This document shows positions 25,359-35,334 of a stretch of 64,000 nt of DNA, piece after piece; position 1 is the first letter of the stretch; every line of letters starts with the position of its first letter. Where the stretch lies: positions 1-64,000 of the forward strand of contig JAPDJO010000029.1 in NCBI GenBank assembly GCA_029259115.1. Reading direction: 5' to 3'. The notes below the pieces were generated by a model. The model searched no databases and was not told the origin of the DNA. It saw only the letters and a program-made list of their open reading frames with translations. The position numbers were made by a program, and so were the translations under genes. The DNA comes from Thermoplasmatota archaeon (GTDB taxonomy: Archaea; Thermoplasmatota; E2; DHVEG-1; B18-G2).

Positions 25359-26042
25359 CTACGCTACCCTTCTCCTCTTTATAAATAAAATAGCATCCAG
25401 AAACGCTGCAAGTATACCAGTTATATAGATCATATCAAAAACGTTTGCACCACCTATTGATGCGATAATAGGTTTCTTTGAAGAGTATGATAGCAACTCT
25501 GGGAGATGGAGTATATCAGCTCCTATTAAGACACCTATCGTTCCAGATATATATGCGGTTGGCGCAGCCTTTCTATGATCATCTATATACAGTATAGCTG
25601 ACAAAGCACTGGCCATCATAGCTGGAACTAACCATTGCGGAAAAGGAGAGACTATCCCTCTACTGGGATCTGGATATGTTACATAATAAGCAAAGGTAGA
25701 AACTACAATCAATGATAACAGAATCTTTAGAGGAGATATCTTCTTTTTTACAGCCAGATATAGGGATATAATTATAGGTATAACGCCGCCGCCAATGTTT
25801 ATGCATATTATCCAGTTGTTATACGTGAAAAGATATAGGTTCGAGATATCGACGCCATTTACATATATTGGATGTCCAAAGATGAATGATATAACAAGTA
25901 TCGTCAATGCATCAAAAGCAGAGAACCCCATCTCTTTGAAGGCACGCGTGTATATAAGAAGGGCTACATAGATAATGGATGCGAGAAATACTATTGGAAT
26001 GATAAGTCTGAGTAGATAAATCGCAAATCCTATACTCATCAT
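25359..26042 (-). CDS. DUF1614-family membrane protein
   Basis: This 227-residue protein has about seven hydrophobic segments. The central INIGGGVIPIIISLYL and the C-terminal GVLIGADILHLPEL and IGGANVFDMIYITGILAAFL motifs match the DUF1614 family of archaeal and bacterial membrane proteins. The function is not known. Its end lies next to the aminotransferase stop. Confidence 0.82.
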   Translation of the reverse strand: MMSIGFAIYLLRLIIPIVFLASIIYVALLIYTRAFKEMGFSAFDALTILVISFIFGHPIYVNGVDISNLYLFTYNNWIICINIGGGVIPIIISLYLAVKKKISPLKILLSLIVVSTFAYYVTYPDPSRGIVSPFPQWLVPAMMASALSAILYIDDHRKAAPTAYISGTIGVLIGADILHLPELLSYSSKKPIIASIGGANVFDMIYITGILAAFLDAILFIKRRRVA

Positions 26043-26093
26043 CCTCTAGGATATGGATACCATTTATAAACCTTAGCCACATACATATCGAGC

Positions 26094-28811
26094 ATGGATC
26101 TAAGCAGATATCTCAATCTCAACTTCTTCAGAGAAAATGGATTCGAGAGAAAGAAATGTAAATCATGTGGTAGTTACTTTTGGACTCTAGATAGCAAGAA
26201 GGAACTCTGTGGAGACCAACCATGCGTAGATTTTTCGTTCATAGGAAATCCTGTTACTAAGAGAGGATACTCTTTGAGAGAGATGAGGGAGGAGTTTTTA
26301 TCATTTTTTGAGGATAAAGGTCATACAAGAATACGACCATATCCTGTTGTTGCAAGATGGAGAAAAGATATATATCTAACCATAGCAAGTATAGCTGATT
26401 TTCAACCTCATGTAACCTCTGGACAATCAAAACCCCCAGCCAATCCTCTTGTCATATCTCAACCGAGCATAAGACTGAATGATCTGGAAGAGGTTGGGGT
26501 ATCGGGAAAGCATCTAACCATTTTCGAGATGATGGGACACCATGCGTTTAATAGCAAAGACGAATACATCTATTGGACTGAAGAAACTGTAAGTTACTGT
26601 CACGAATTTTTAACCGAGAGATTGGGCATAGATGAAAAAACCATAACCTATAAAGAATCGATATGGGAGGGCGGCGGCAATGCTGGGCCTTGTCTAGAAG
26701 TGCTGGTTGGTGGGCTAGAAATAGCAACTCTGGTCTTCATGAATATGGCGGAAGATAAAAACGGAGAAGTGGAGATCGAAGGAAGTAGATACTCTGAAAT
26801 GGATATGAAAATAGTCGATACTGGCTATGGTTTAGAAAGATTAACATGGGTATCAAGAGGCACCGACACTATATATGATGTTCTATATCCTGAAATTGTT
26901 GAATACATTAAAAACCAAAGCTCTACAGATGAAAGACATCTGATTTACGCTTTGGCAGATCATACAAAATGTATAGCATTTATGCTAGGTGATGGCATAG
27001 TTCCATCAAATGTTAGAGCAGGATATCTAGCGAGATTGATGATAAGAAGATCTCTCAGATTCATGAGATCTCTGGGAATGAAAGATTCTCTGTATACTTT
27101 GGTTGAGATGCATATAAAAGATTTGAAAAAAGACTTTCCTCAACTCTACAGAGCTAGAAAGAGAATAGAAGAGATTCTTGAGATAGAAGAAGAGAAGTAC
27201 AATGAAACTATCTCGAGAGGAAGCAAACTCGTCGATAGGCTTATAAGGGAGAAAAAGAGGTTGGATGTTAACTCCCTCATACAGCTCTACGATGCTCATG
27301 GCATACATCCAGATATGGTTAGGAAAATAGCGGATGAAAAAGGAGTAAATGTAGAAATACCCAAAAATTTTGATTCAATCATAGCCGAACTCCATTCAAA
27401 GGAAGAGGAAAAGGAAGAGGAAATCATTGAGATTCCAATTGCTAAAGAAACTAGACCTCTCTACTATGAGGATGCTTATCTTAGAAGGTTTAAAGCGAAT
27501 GTAATATGGAGTGGTAAGATAAATGGTAGAAACGCTGTTATCTTGGATAAAACAGCTTTCTATCCAGAGGGTGGAGGACAACCCTCTGATATAGGAAAAC
27601 TTGCAGTTGATGGTAAAGAGGTAGAAGTAGAATACGTTGAGAAAATAGATGGAACCATAGTTCATTACACAAAGGAAGTTGTTGAGGAAGGAAAGGAAGT
27701 GGAGGGGATCATAGATTGGGAGAGGAGATATTCATTAATGAAACATCACACTGCTACGCATGTTATAAATAGTGCTTGTAGAAAAATACTCGGAGACCAC
27801 GTCTGGCAGGCTGGATCTCAGTTAGATGTGAATGAGGCGAGATTCGATTTTTCCCACTATAAGCCTTTGAGTGAAAGAGATATAAAGGAAATAGAAAGGG
27901 TTGCGAATGAGATAGTTAAAGAAGGTATAGATGTTGTAAAGGAGTTTCTCGAGAGGAGTGAAGCCGAGAGAAGATATGGAGTTATTTTGTATCAAGGAGG
28001 AGTTCCAGAGGGTAGAATTATCAGAGTAGTAAGAATACCAGGTGTTGATGTTGAAGCGTGTGGAGGTACACATTTAAACAATACCAGCGAGATAGGAAAG
28101 ATAAAAGTAGTAAGAGGAGAGAGAATCCAAGATGGTGTAAATAGATTGATTTTTGTTGCTGGAAAAGAAAAGGTTGAGGAGTTGGAAAGGAGAGAAAAGG
28201 AAAGGTTGAATAATATTCTCGAGAAGCTCAGAATCAAATTTGACATAAGAAGCGTAGAAAAAGATGTAAGCAAAGTTTTGCAAGAAATAGCGAAGATGTT
28301 CTCTGTCCCTTCAGATAAAATCGAAGATACCATAGACAAATTCTTGAGAGATATACCAAGAGAGAAAAGGATCGAGGCAAAGAATATCATTGACGCGTGT
28401 GACAGGCTGTTTAAAGAGTGGAAAAGATCAAGGAAAGAGAGAAAAAGGATACCAAGAGAGCTCATAGATAAAATATTATCTGATTTCTCTGAAGACTACA
28501 AAGATTACAGGCTGATATTTGTAGATAATACAGAAATCTTAAAGAACTATGATTCTCTAGCTGTAGCGGAGGAACTGGCAAAAAATGATAAAACCATAGT
28601 ATGCATAAGAGATGATAAAGGTCTTGTGTTTTCAGCGTCACAGGATGTTGATATAGATTTAAGGGGAATTGCAAGAGAGATTGGATCTATTCTCGGCGGA
28701 GGCGGTGGAGGAAAAGAGAAACTGGCAAGATGCGGAGGTAATAAACTAGAGAATATCGAAAAAGCAATGAAAGAGGCAAAAATGCTTATAGAATCTCAGC
28801 TTAGCGGATAG
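26094..28811 (+). CDS. alaS: Alanyl-tRNA synthetase (archaeal type)
   Basis: This 905-residue protein begins with the archaeal zinc-containing extension (KKCKSCGSYFWTLDSKKELCGDQPC). The class II catalytic core follows (TRIRPYPVVARW, QPSIRLNDLEEVGVSGKH, GYGLERLTWVSRG). The editing domain has HHTATH (HxxxH) and CGGTH, and the C-terminal oligomerisation part has a GGGGGGKEKLARCGG segment. Length and order are normal for archaeal AlaRS. The end overlaps the opposite-strand Sec61-beta gene by 16 nt. Confidence 0.97.
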   Translation: MDLSRYLNLNFFRENGFERKKCKSCGSYFWTLDSKKELCGDQPCVDFSFIGNPVTKRGYSLREMREEFLSFFEDKGHTRIRPYPVVARWRKDIYLTIASIADFQPHVTSGQSKPPANPLVISQPSIRLNDLEEVGVSGKHLTIFEMMGHHAFNSKDEYIYWTEETVSYCHEFLTERLGIDEKTITYKESIWEGGGNAGPCLEVLVGGLEIATLVFMNMAEDKNGEVEIEGSRYSEMDMKIVDTGYGLERLTWVSRGTDTIYDVLYPEIVEYIKNQSSTDERHLIYALADHTKCIAFMLGDGIVPSNVRAGYLARLMIRRSLRFMRSLGMKDSLYTLVEMHIKDLKKDFPQLYRARKRIEEILEIEEEKYNETISRGSKLVDRLIREKKRLDVNSLIQLYDAHGIHPDMVRKIADEKGVNVEIPKNFDSIIAELHSKEEEKEEEIIEIPIAKETRPLYYEDAYLRRFKANVIWSGKINGRNAVILDKTAFYPEGGGQPSDIGKLAVDGKEVEVEYVEKIDGTIVHYTKEVVEEGKEVEGIIDWERRYSLMKHHTATHVINSACRKILGDHVWQAGSQLDVNEARFDFSHYKPLSERDIKEIERVANEIVKEGIDVVKEFLERSEAERRYGVILYQGGVPEGRIIRVVRIPGVDVEACGGTHLNNTSEIGKIKVVRGERIQDGVNRLIFVAGKEKVEELERREKERLNNILEKLRIKFDIRSVEKDVSKVLQEIAKMFSVPSDKIEDTIDKFLRDIPREKRIEAKNIIDACDRLFKEWKRSRKERKRIPRELIDKILSDFSEDYKDYRLIFVDNTEILKNYDSLAVAEELAKNDKTIVCIRDDKGLVFSASQDVDIDLRGIAREIGSILGGGGGGKEKLARCGGNKLENIEKAMKEAKMLIESQLSG

Positions 28812-28966
28812 AGAATCTCAGCAAGTATAACTGCTATCATTGTGCCAATAGCTATGGCAACGACGAACCACGGACTTATTTTCAAAGCTGTCTTCTCTTC
28901 TGCATCGAAGTATCTCACTAGACCTGCAGCAGAGTGAAAACCTACACCCTTTCTTCTTTTCGCCAT
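28796..28966 (-). CDS. secG: Preprotein translocase subunit Sec61-beta (SecG)
   Basis: From ATG 28966 this is a 56-residue tail-anchored protein, MAKRRKGVGFHSAAGLVRYF then DAEEKTALKISPWFVV and one transmembrane helix. This matches the archaeal Sec61-beta pattern (G..S.AGL.RY.DAEE...KI.P). It is a non-essential subunit of the Sec translocon. Nine codons upstream there is another in-frame ATG, but the additional residues are not typical. Confidence 0.93.
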   Translation of the reverse strand: MAKRRKGVGFHSAAGLVRYFDAEEKTALKISPWFVVAIAIGTMIAVILAEILYPLS

Positions 28967-29044
28967 ACAGAAAAAGTATAGAAAGCTGTCCATATTTATA
29001 ATTTTCTGAAGATGTGGAAGCGCGATATAAATCCTCTATGATCT

Positions 29045-29734
29045 TCATCTGGCTTTCTTCAATTCATAAATCACAATCCTTTCTAACTCTAAAATGTTCC
29101 TTTCAACGATTTTCTCAAAACGCCAGCCCTTTTCTCTGAATATCCTTTCGGTTTCGTTTATATTGCTCACGGTTGAATATGCTATCAGGATTTTTCCATC
29201 ATCTTTTAGATGATCGTGAGATTCATCAAGGAATCTTTTGAGTATATCTTTCCTGTGGTCACATATCGATAAGTCGAAAGCATCTCTTGGTTTGAGATTT
29301 AGATAAGGAATGTTGAAAATGATAAGGTCAAAAATCTTCTGTCTCTTCAGACAAGAGAAGAGATCAGAACATACAACTTCAATTTCAACATTATGGTTCT
29401 TTGCATTCATTTTTGCGCATTTTGTTGCGTCTCTATTTATATCAACAGCAATAACCCTAGCTCCTTTCTTTGCAGATTTTATTGCAAGAATCCCGCTTCC
29501 GGTTCCCATATCGAGAATCAGTTGATTTTGATATATGTCAATATGATCAAGAGCATCGATCATCAATTCGGATGAGTAGAAAAGTTTGGGATTGAACACG
29601 CTTTCAGAAACAATGTATTTTTCACCTCTGATATCGACTTCATTGTTCTTTTTCAGAAATTTCATCTGGAGAGACCTTATAATAAATCTTAAAATCATCG
29701 CTTGCAGCATTTTTAATATTCCAAACTCCATCAT
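29045..29734 (-). CDS. Class I SAM methyltransferase (HemK/PrmC-like)
   Basis: This 229-residue protein has motif I ILDMGTGSGILAIKSAKKG near 74-92, VIAVDINRDATKCAKMNAK (motif II) and FDLIIFNIPYLN, a variant of the NPPY motif typical of N-methyltransferases of the HemK/PrmC group. In archaea such enzymes may methylate release factor aRF1 with Trm112, or RNA. The N-terminal 40 residues are hydrophobic-basic and unusual. GGAGAAGG precedes the ATG. Confidence 0.85.
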   Translation of the reverse strand: MMEFGILKMLQAMILRFIIRSLQMKFLKKNNEVDIRGEKYIVSESVFNPKLFYSSELMIDALDHIDIYQNQLILDMGTGSGILAIKSAKKGARVIAVDINRDATKCAKMNAKNHNVEIEVVCSDLFSCLKRQKIFDLIIFNIPYLNLKPRDAFDLSICDHRKDILKRFLDESHDHLKDDGKILIAYSTVSNINETERIFREKGWRFEKIVERNILELERIVIYELKKAR

Positions 29735-30032
29735 ACCTTCTCCACCAGATATGAGTTATTACCATCTTCTATCTACCAAGATGAAACTTCAACATTCATT
29801 CTTTAAAAAACCTTCTCAAGAACTTCTGAGTCGGAAATATTTTCCTGTAGAGTAAAAATTTCTTAAGATCGCAAACAGGAATATTCAAACCAACTCGGAA
29901 AATCGTGTAGTGGGGCTAATTTTTGCTATTGCGTTTATTCTTCCTTACAATCTGGCAGTATGCAACCTGATGGACGGAATCTGAAAATTTGACGTAGCAA
30001 ACTTAATTTACCACAATCCATCTCTCAAATAG
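29735..30032. other. 298-bp intergenic region
   Basis: The region lies between divergently transcribed genes. I see promoter elements only: an AT-rich CTTAATTTA near 30000-30010 lies about 26 nt before the hydrolase ATG, consistent with a leaderless mRNA. Short reading frames here have no ribosome-binding site and no recognisable similarity. No tRNA, stable hairpin or repeat was found. Confidence 0.5.
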
Positions 30033-30863
30033 ATGCCTTTCATCGAATCAGATGGTGCTAGAATAAAGTATCATATCATTGGTAGAGGAAAACCTTTGAT
30101 CTTTATATCCGGCCTAGGTATGGATCACAGAGTTTGGTTATACCAAGCTTCGCACTTTTTCAAAAAATCCATGGTAGTTCTTTTTGATAATAGAGGAATA
30201 GGAGAAAGTACCTATGATGGCAAAAGATTCTCCACTTATACGTTGGCTAGGGATGTTGTCAATTTGATGAACAACTTGGGTATAGACAAAGCAGACATTG
30301 TCGGTAGCTCTCTTGGTGGGATGATAGCCCAGGAAGTGGCTATAAATTTTCCAGATAGAGTAGATAATCTCGTATTGTCATCAACTACTGCAAAGTTAGA
30401 AAGAAAAGCAAGAAGAGGAGAATTTTTCAAAAATCTAGGAAAGATAATCAGCGGAGAGGTTGAGATATTGATTGATGCAGATCCAGAACACCCGATATTC
30501 AATAGAGCAATCAACTATATCTTACAAAATGCTTACAGCAGAGACTTCTTGATTAGGAATAAATCATTTGCAGAAAAACTTGCCAGAGATTATCTTTCTA
30601 AAGAGAATTATCACGAGATTCTGTTGCGCCAGGTTGGTGCTGCGCTTAGACATGATACAAGAAATAGGTTGAACTTGATAACGGCAAAAACTTTGATTTT
30701 ATCTGGCACAGATGACAGAATAATACCTGTAGAAAATGGAGAAAAGTTAGCTAGGAGAATAAAGAGATGCAAATTCGTTAAGATAAAAGGAGGAAGCCAT
30801 GGTCTGCATCTTGAGAGAGCTGAAGAGTTTAACAGATACGTAGAGAAATTTATCCTAGAATAA
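30033..30863 (+). CDS. Alpha/beta hydrolase
   Basis: This 276-residue protein shows the complete alpha/beta hydrolase pattern: oxyanion region FISGLGMDHRVW, DNRGIGES, nucleophile elbow GSSLGG (Ser93), acid in LSGTDDRIIPV and the catalytic His in GGSHGLHLE. The length is typical of esterase, C-C hydrolase and peroxidase-like members; the substrate cannot be read from the sequence. It lies 32 nt before the secreted-protein gene on the same strand. Confidence 0.9.
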   Translation: MPFIESDGARIKYHIIGRGKPLIFISGLGMDHRVWLYQASHFFKKSMVVLFDNRGIGESTYDGKRFSTYTLARDVVNLMNNLGIDKADIVGSSLGGMIAQEVAINFPDRVDNLVLSSTTAKLERKARRGEFFKNLGKIISGEVEILIDADPEHPIFNRAINYILQNAYSRDFLIRNKSFAEKLARDYLSKENYHEILLRQVGAALRHDTRNRLNLITAKTLILSGTDDRIIPVENGEKLARRIKRCKFVKIKGGSHGLHLERAEEFNRYVEKFILE

Positions 30864-30895
30864 GTTTATATACCTTCTACGCAATAGGGAGAAAC

Positions 30896-31603
30896 ATGAG
30901 AAAATCCGTCGCTATAGCGATATCATTCATTTTGATTATGTTGATTGTTACTCCAACGAAGGCAAGTTTCTCAAAAGTGATAGAAGATGATAAAAGGGAT
31001 GTAATCAGTGTACTAACAAACGGAACTACAAGTAAACCAGACGTTGATATCAAGAAATTAACATATTATCAATACGATAATGGTAGAGTCATTCTCTCCT
31101 TGCAAGTCTATGGTGAGATAGATCCAAACTCAGAATACTGGATACTTTTATCAACATCGGACGGTAAAGAGAATGCAACATATCTGATTACATATACTCA
31201 AAACCCTGTCCTGCTGGAGAACGAGTCATCTGAAAGTGTTTTGGTCATGAAAGGAGACATTGATAAGGTTTTAGATAACTCCACGTTTGAGGAAATAAAT
31301 AAGGACACATTAAGAGTGACATTCTATCTTCTTAGCCCTAAGGAATCACTCACTGGTATAGAAGCGATCACATTTTGTGGTGAACAAATGTCTGGAGAGT
31401 GGATACCTCTTTATATGGATGAGTTAAATTACACAACTGAGCAAAGCCAGTCCCAACAGAATCAAAACCAAAACGGAGAAGATCAAGGAGGGGGGCAAAA
31501 CAACGAGGGTGGAGAAAAGAAATCTCCAGGATTTGAAATTATTATTCTGTTAGCTGCTGTATTCATATCTATTGTGATTTTAATAAGGAAGAAAAAGCTA
31601 TAA
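30896..31603 (+). CDS. Secreted protein with a PGF-CTERM-like C-terminal sorting tail
   Basis: The 235-residue protein has an N-terminal signal peptide (KSVAIAISFILIMLIVTPTKA), an ectodomain beginning SKVIEDDKRDVISVLTNGTT with several potential N-glycosylation sites, a low-complexity linker rich in Gln, Asn, Gly and Glu (about 183-207), and a tail KSPGFEIIILLAAVFISIVI followed by RKKKL. SPGFE plus one membrane helix plus a basic end is the tripartite form of archaeosortase (PGF-CTERM) substrates. Ectodomain function unknown. Confidence 0.75.
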   Translation: MRKSVAIAISFILIMLIVTPTKASFSKVIEDDKRDVISVLTNGTTSKPDVDIKKLTYYQYDNGRVILSLQVYGEIDPNSEYWILLSTSDGKENATYLITYTQNPVLLENESSESVLVMKGDIDKVLDNSTFEEINKDTLRVTFYLLSPKESLTGIEAITFCGEQMSGEWIPLYMDELNYTTEQSQSQQNQNQNGEDQGGGQNNEGGEKKSPGFEIIILLAAVFISIVILIRKKKL

Positions 31604-31640
31604 GTACTGACCACATTACAGCCCAGCGGAGGTTTCTGTT

Positions 31641-32981
31641 ATGTCTAGAAAGAGGGTTATAATAATGGGAGCTGCAGGAAGGGATTTTCATAATTTCAAT
31701 GTTGTATTCAGAGACAATCCAGATTATGAAGTTGTATGTTTTACAGCAACCCAAATACCATCAATAGAGGGTAGACTATATCCTCCAGAATTATCTGGAA
31801 AACTATACCCAAATGGTATCCCTATATATCCCGAATCTGATCTTCCCAAACTGATAAAAGAGAAAGATATCGATATTGTTGTTCTTGCCTACAGTGATTT
31901 ATCTTACGATTATGTAATGCATAGATCAGCCATAGTTAACTCAGCCGGGGCCGACTTCATGCTTCTAGGTTCGAATAGTACAATGCTAAAGTCAAAAAAA
32001 CCTGTCATTGCTATAACCGCTGTAAGGACAGGATGTGGAAAATCTCAGGTCTCTAGGAAGATTTTTGAAATACTTTCCAAGAAGGGACTAAGACCTGTTT
32101 CAATAAGACATCCTATGCCTTATGACAGGGATCTCAAGACTCAGATAGTTCAAAGATTCTCATCTTACGAAGATCTTGACAGATATAATTGCACCATCGA
32201 AGAAAGAGAAGAGTATGAGCCATACATAGACATGGGAGGGATAGTTTATGCAGGCGTTGATTACCAGAGGATACTGGAGAACGCAGAGAGAGAGGCAGAT
32301 GTAATAATATGGGATGGAGGCAATAATGACTTTCCCTTTATAAAGCCTGATCTCTGGATTACGGTTGCTGATCCTCATAGAGCTGGTCATGAAATATCAT
32401 ACTACCCTGGAGAGGTGAATTTCAGATCAGCAGATGTTATAGTGATAAACAAGGTCAACACAGCAAAAAGAGAGGATGTAGATAAGATAATAGAGAATGC
32501 AAAAAAACTGAACCCTAGTGCGAAGATTATAGAGGCAGTATCTGAAATTAAGGTTGATAACCCAGAGATGATCAACGGAAAAAGAGTGTTGGTTATAGAG
32601 GATGGACCTACAGTAACGCATGGCGAGATGAACTATGGTGCAGGATACTTTGCAGCTATAGAGAATAACGCAAAGGAAATCGTAGATCCTAGACCTTTTG
32701 CAGTTGGTTCAATAGTTGAAACCTTCAAGAAATATCCCCATCTCTCAAAGGTCTTACCAGCTATGGGTTATGGTAAAGAGCAGATAAAGGAGTTAGAAGA
32801 AACGATAAACAGATGTGATGCAGATATTGTTGTAAGTGGTACTCCTATAGATCTCAATAGAATACTAAATGTAAATAAACCCATAGTCAGAGTCAGATAT
32901 GGAGTTGGTAGAGAGACTGAGAGAAAGATAGAAGAGATCGTTGAGGGTTTCTTAGAGAAGGTGAAGATAAACCTATCTTAG
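31641..32981 (+). CDS. Cyclic 2,3-diphosphoglycerate synthetase family (COG2403)
   Basis: This 446-residue protein starts KRVIIMGAAGRDFHNFN. It has a P-loop near residue 130 (AVRTGCGKSQVSRK), EREEYEPYIDMGGIVYAGVD, DVIIWDGGNNDFPFIKPDLW and VADPHRAGHEISYYPGE. These belong to the cPGS/COG2403 family; the characterised enzyme from Methanothermus fervidus makes the thermoprotectant cyclic 2,3-diphosphoglycerate. Not all family members have proven activity, so the substrate assignment is inferred. It overlaps the opposite-strand rfcS by 9 nt. Confidence 0.85.
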   Translation: MSRKRVIIMGAAGRDFHNFNVVFRDNPDYEVVCFTATQIPSIEGRLYPPELSGKLYPNGIPIYPESDLPKLIKEKDIDIVVLAYSDLSYDYVMHRSAIVNSAGADFMLLGSNSTMLKSKKPVIAITAVRTGCGKSQVSRKIFEILSKKGLRPVSIRHPMPYDRDLKTQIVQRFSSYEDLDRYNCTIEEREEYEPYIDMGGIVYAGVDYQRILENAEREADVIIWDGGNNDFPFIKPDLWITVADPHRAGHEISYYPGEVNFRSADVIVINKVNTAKREDVDKIIENAKKLNPSAKIIEAVSEIKVDNPEMINGKRVLVIEDGPTVTHGEMNYGAGYFAAIENNAKEIVDPRPFAVGSIVETFKKYPHLSKVLPAMGYGKEQIKELEETINRCDADIVVSGTPIDLNRILNVNKPIVRVRYGVGRETERKIEEIVEGFLEKVKINLS

Positions 32982-33932
32982 GCTTCTCCCTACAAGAGCA
33001 AACTGAGCCAAGAGGGCTTCAAGCTGTATCCTTTCATTGCTTCCCTCAACCAATCTGAATTCAGCTTCTCCAACCCTCTCTATCAAACTTATCTTCTTAT
33101 CCTCAGGTATAGTGAGATCGTAAATGGTTTGATGAATCTGACTAAGTATATCTTCTCCACTTAGTCCATACTTTGTGAATAGATCCTCTAGAATTTTTCT
33201 TGATGCCATGAACTCTCCTCTCAAAGCCTGCTCAACCAACTCTTTTATCTCCTCAGGTCTTATGGTTGATGTTGAAAGATATACCGTATCTGAATCTATT
33301 TTCTTACTTACTGATGCAGATATCTGGAGGGCATTGATTGCTTTTCTCATGTCTCCCTTCGCCACGAAAGCAATCGCATCTAATGCATCATCTGTTATCT
33401 CTAGTCCCTCTTTTTCAGCTATCATCCTAATATAACTCTTTACATCTTCATCACTTAAAGGTCTGAATCTAAAGATTGCGCATCTAGACTGAATAGGTTC
33501 TATTATCCTAGAAGAGTAATTTGCCGAGAGAATAAATCTACATATGTGGGAGTACATTTCCATAGTTCTTCTTAGGGCTGCTTGAGCATCACTTGTTAGA
33601 GCATCTGCTTCATCAAGAAAGATTATCTTGAAACCAACATCTCCAATAGGTGCCGTTCTTGCAAAATCCTTTATCTTGCCTCTGACAACATTTATTCCTC
33701 TCTCATCACTAGCATTCAATTCATGAAAGTTTTGCTTCCAGGCATCGCCAAAGATTTCTCTGGCTATGGCTATTGCGCAGGTCGTTTTTCCTGTTCCCGC
33801 AGGTCCAGCAAAGAGCAGATGCGGTATATTTTTTGATCTGACATAGGCTGATAATCTTTCTATAATTTCCCTATGTCCAACTATCTCGCTCAGTTTTTTT
33901 GGTCTGTATTTCTCTATCCAGATATCTTCCAT
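32973..33932 (-). CDS. rfcS: Replication factor C small subunit
   Basis: This 319-residue AAA+ clamp-loader subunit has WIEKYRPKKLSEIVGH at the start, Walker A AGPAGTGKTT near 43-52, Walker B LDEADAL, sensor FILSANYSSRI and the SRC motif IQSRCAIFRF, then the RFC collar. It loads the PCNA clamp. It is a normal-length archaeal RfcS without intein. The large subunit gene is not in the window. Confidence 0.97.
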   Translation of the reverse strand: MEDIWIEKYRPKKLSEIVGHREIIERLSAYVRSKNIPHLLFAGPAGTGKTTCAIAIAREIFGDAWKQNFHELNASDERGINVVRGKIKDFARTAPIGDVGFKIIFLDEADALTSDAQAALRRTMEMYSHICRFILSANYSSRIIEPIQSRCAIFRFRPLSDEDVKSYIRMIAEKEGLEITDDALDAIAFVAKGDMRKAINALQISASVSKKIDSDTVYLSTSTIRPEEIKELVEQALRGEFMASRKILEDLFTKYGLSGEDILSQIHQTIYDLTIPEDKKISLIERVGEAEFRLVEGSNERIQLEALLAQFALVGRSLR

Positions 33933-33984
33933 CGGTAGTAAAATGTCATAACATTTTTAATAATCTTCCATTTACCTTCTTACC

Positions 33985-35334
33985 ATGCCCTTTATTCCAA
34001 ATTCATCATTGAAAAAGGAGATGCTGAAAGAGATCGGATTAAGGAGCATAGATGAACTATTTTCTGATATTCCCGAAGAAATTAGGATAAATGATCTCAA
34101 CTTACCTGAAGGATTAACCGAAGAGGAGGTTGTAAAAAAACTCAGGGAGATATCCAAGAAGAATAAACCCTTTCCGGATGTGCTTTCTTTCTTGGGCGGA
34201 GGAGTGAAACCTCATTATGTACCATCTGCTGTAAAGCATATTCTCATGAGATCTGAGTTTTATACCTCATACACTCCTTATCAGCCAGAAGCTTCACAGG
34301 GCTTTCTGCAAGCGATGTTCGAGTATCAAAGCATAATAGCGGAGCTGACAGGTATGGATATAGCCAATTGCTCTCTCTATGATATGTCAACGTCTCTGGG
34401 AGAAGCGGTTAGGATGTGTATGAGAATAAATAGGAAAAGAAGGGTACTGATTCCCAGAAATTTATCGTGGGAGAGGAAATCTGTTTTGGGAAATTATATC
34501 AGAGGATTGAATGCAGAAATAGTAGAGATAGATTATGATAGAGAAACTGGAAGAGTAAATACCTCAGATTTGGAAAAAAAGATAAATGGTGACGCATGCT
34601 GTTTATACATAGAAAATCCAAATTATTTTGGGATATTTGAGGAAGATATTGATGAGATATCAGAAATGACTCACAAAAGAGGAGTTCTTCTCATAGCTGG
34701 AGTAGATCTTTTATCGTTAGCTCTAGTGAAACCTCCGGGAGATTATAATGCTGATATTGCCATAAGTGAGGGTAGAACTTATGGTACAACCATGAATATG
34801 GGTGGATCCTCACTCGGAATATTTGCATGCAAGAAGGAGTTTCTCAGAAATATGCCTGGAAGGATAATAGGTTTAACCCATGATTTAGATGGAAATAGAG
34901 CATTTTGTATGACTCTCCAAACAAGAGAACAACACATAAGAAGAGAAAGGGCGACTAGCAACATATGTACAAATGAATCACTAAATGCATTAGCTACTTT
35001 AATTTACATCTCTCTCCTAGGAAGTAAAGGACTTGTTGATCTAGCAAAAAGAAACTTAGAGAATGCCAGAAAGTTGTATGAGAAATTGATCTCTCTTCCA
35101 TGGTTCAAACCTGCATTCTCTGGAAGATACTTCAACGAGTTCGTTCTTAGATCATCTCAAGATGTGTACTATATGAACAGAGAACTTTTGAAAAGAGACA
35201 TAATTGCTGGTTTACCTCTTGAAAAGCATTTCCCTGAGCTTGAGAGATGCATGCTATTCGGAATAACAGAAGTCTACAGCGAAGAAGATATGGACAAACT
35301 TGTGAGAGCAATAAAGGAGGTGTATCATGTATAG
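33985..35334 (+). CDS. gcvPA: Glycine dehydrogenase (decarboxylating) subunit 1
   Basis: This 449-residue protein is the N-terminal half of the split P-protein: FLGGGVKPHYVPSAVKHIL, SEFYTSYTPYQPEASQGFLQ, YDMSTSLGEAVRMC, and the long-conserved TREQHIRRERATSNICTNE near residue 310. It lacks the PLP lysine, which is on subunit 2. It forms the alpha2beta2 enzyme that decarboxylates glycine in the glycine cleavage system. The T, H and L proteins are not in this window. It overlaps gcvPB by 8 nt. Confidence 0.96.
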   Translation: MPFIPNSSLKKEMLKEIGLRSIDELFSDIPEEIRINDLNLPEGLTEEEVVKKLREISKKNKPFPDVLSFLGGGVKPHYVPSAVKHILMRSEFYTSYTPYQPEASQGFLQAMFEYQSIIAELTGMDIANCSLYDMSTSLGEAVRMCMRINRKRRVLIPRNLSWERKSVLGNYIRGLNAEIVEIDYDRETGRVNTSDLEKKINGDACCLYIENPNYFGIFEEDIDEISEMTHKRGVLLIAGVDLLSLALVKPPGDYNADIAISEGRTYGTTMNMGGSSLGIFACKKEFLRNMPGRIIGLTHDLDGNRAFCMTLQTREQHIRRERATSNICTNESLNALATLIYISLLGSKGLVDLAKRNLENARKLYEKLISLPWFKPAFSGRYFNEFVLRSSQDVYYMNRELLKRDIIAGLPLEKHFPELERCMLFGITEVYSEEDMDKLVRAIKEVYHV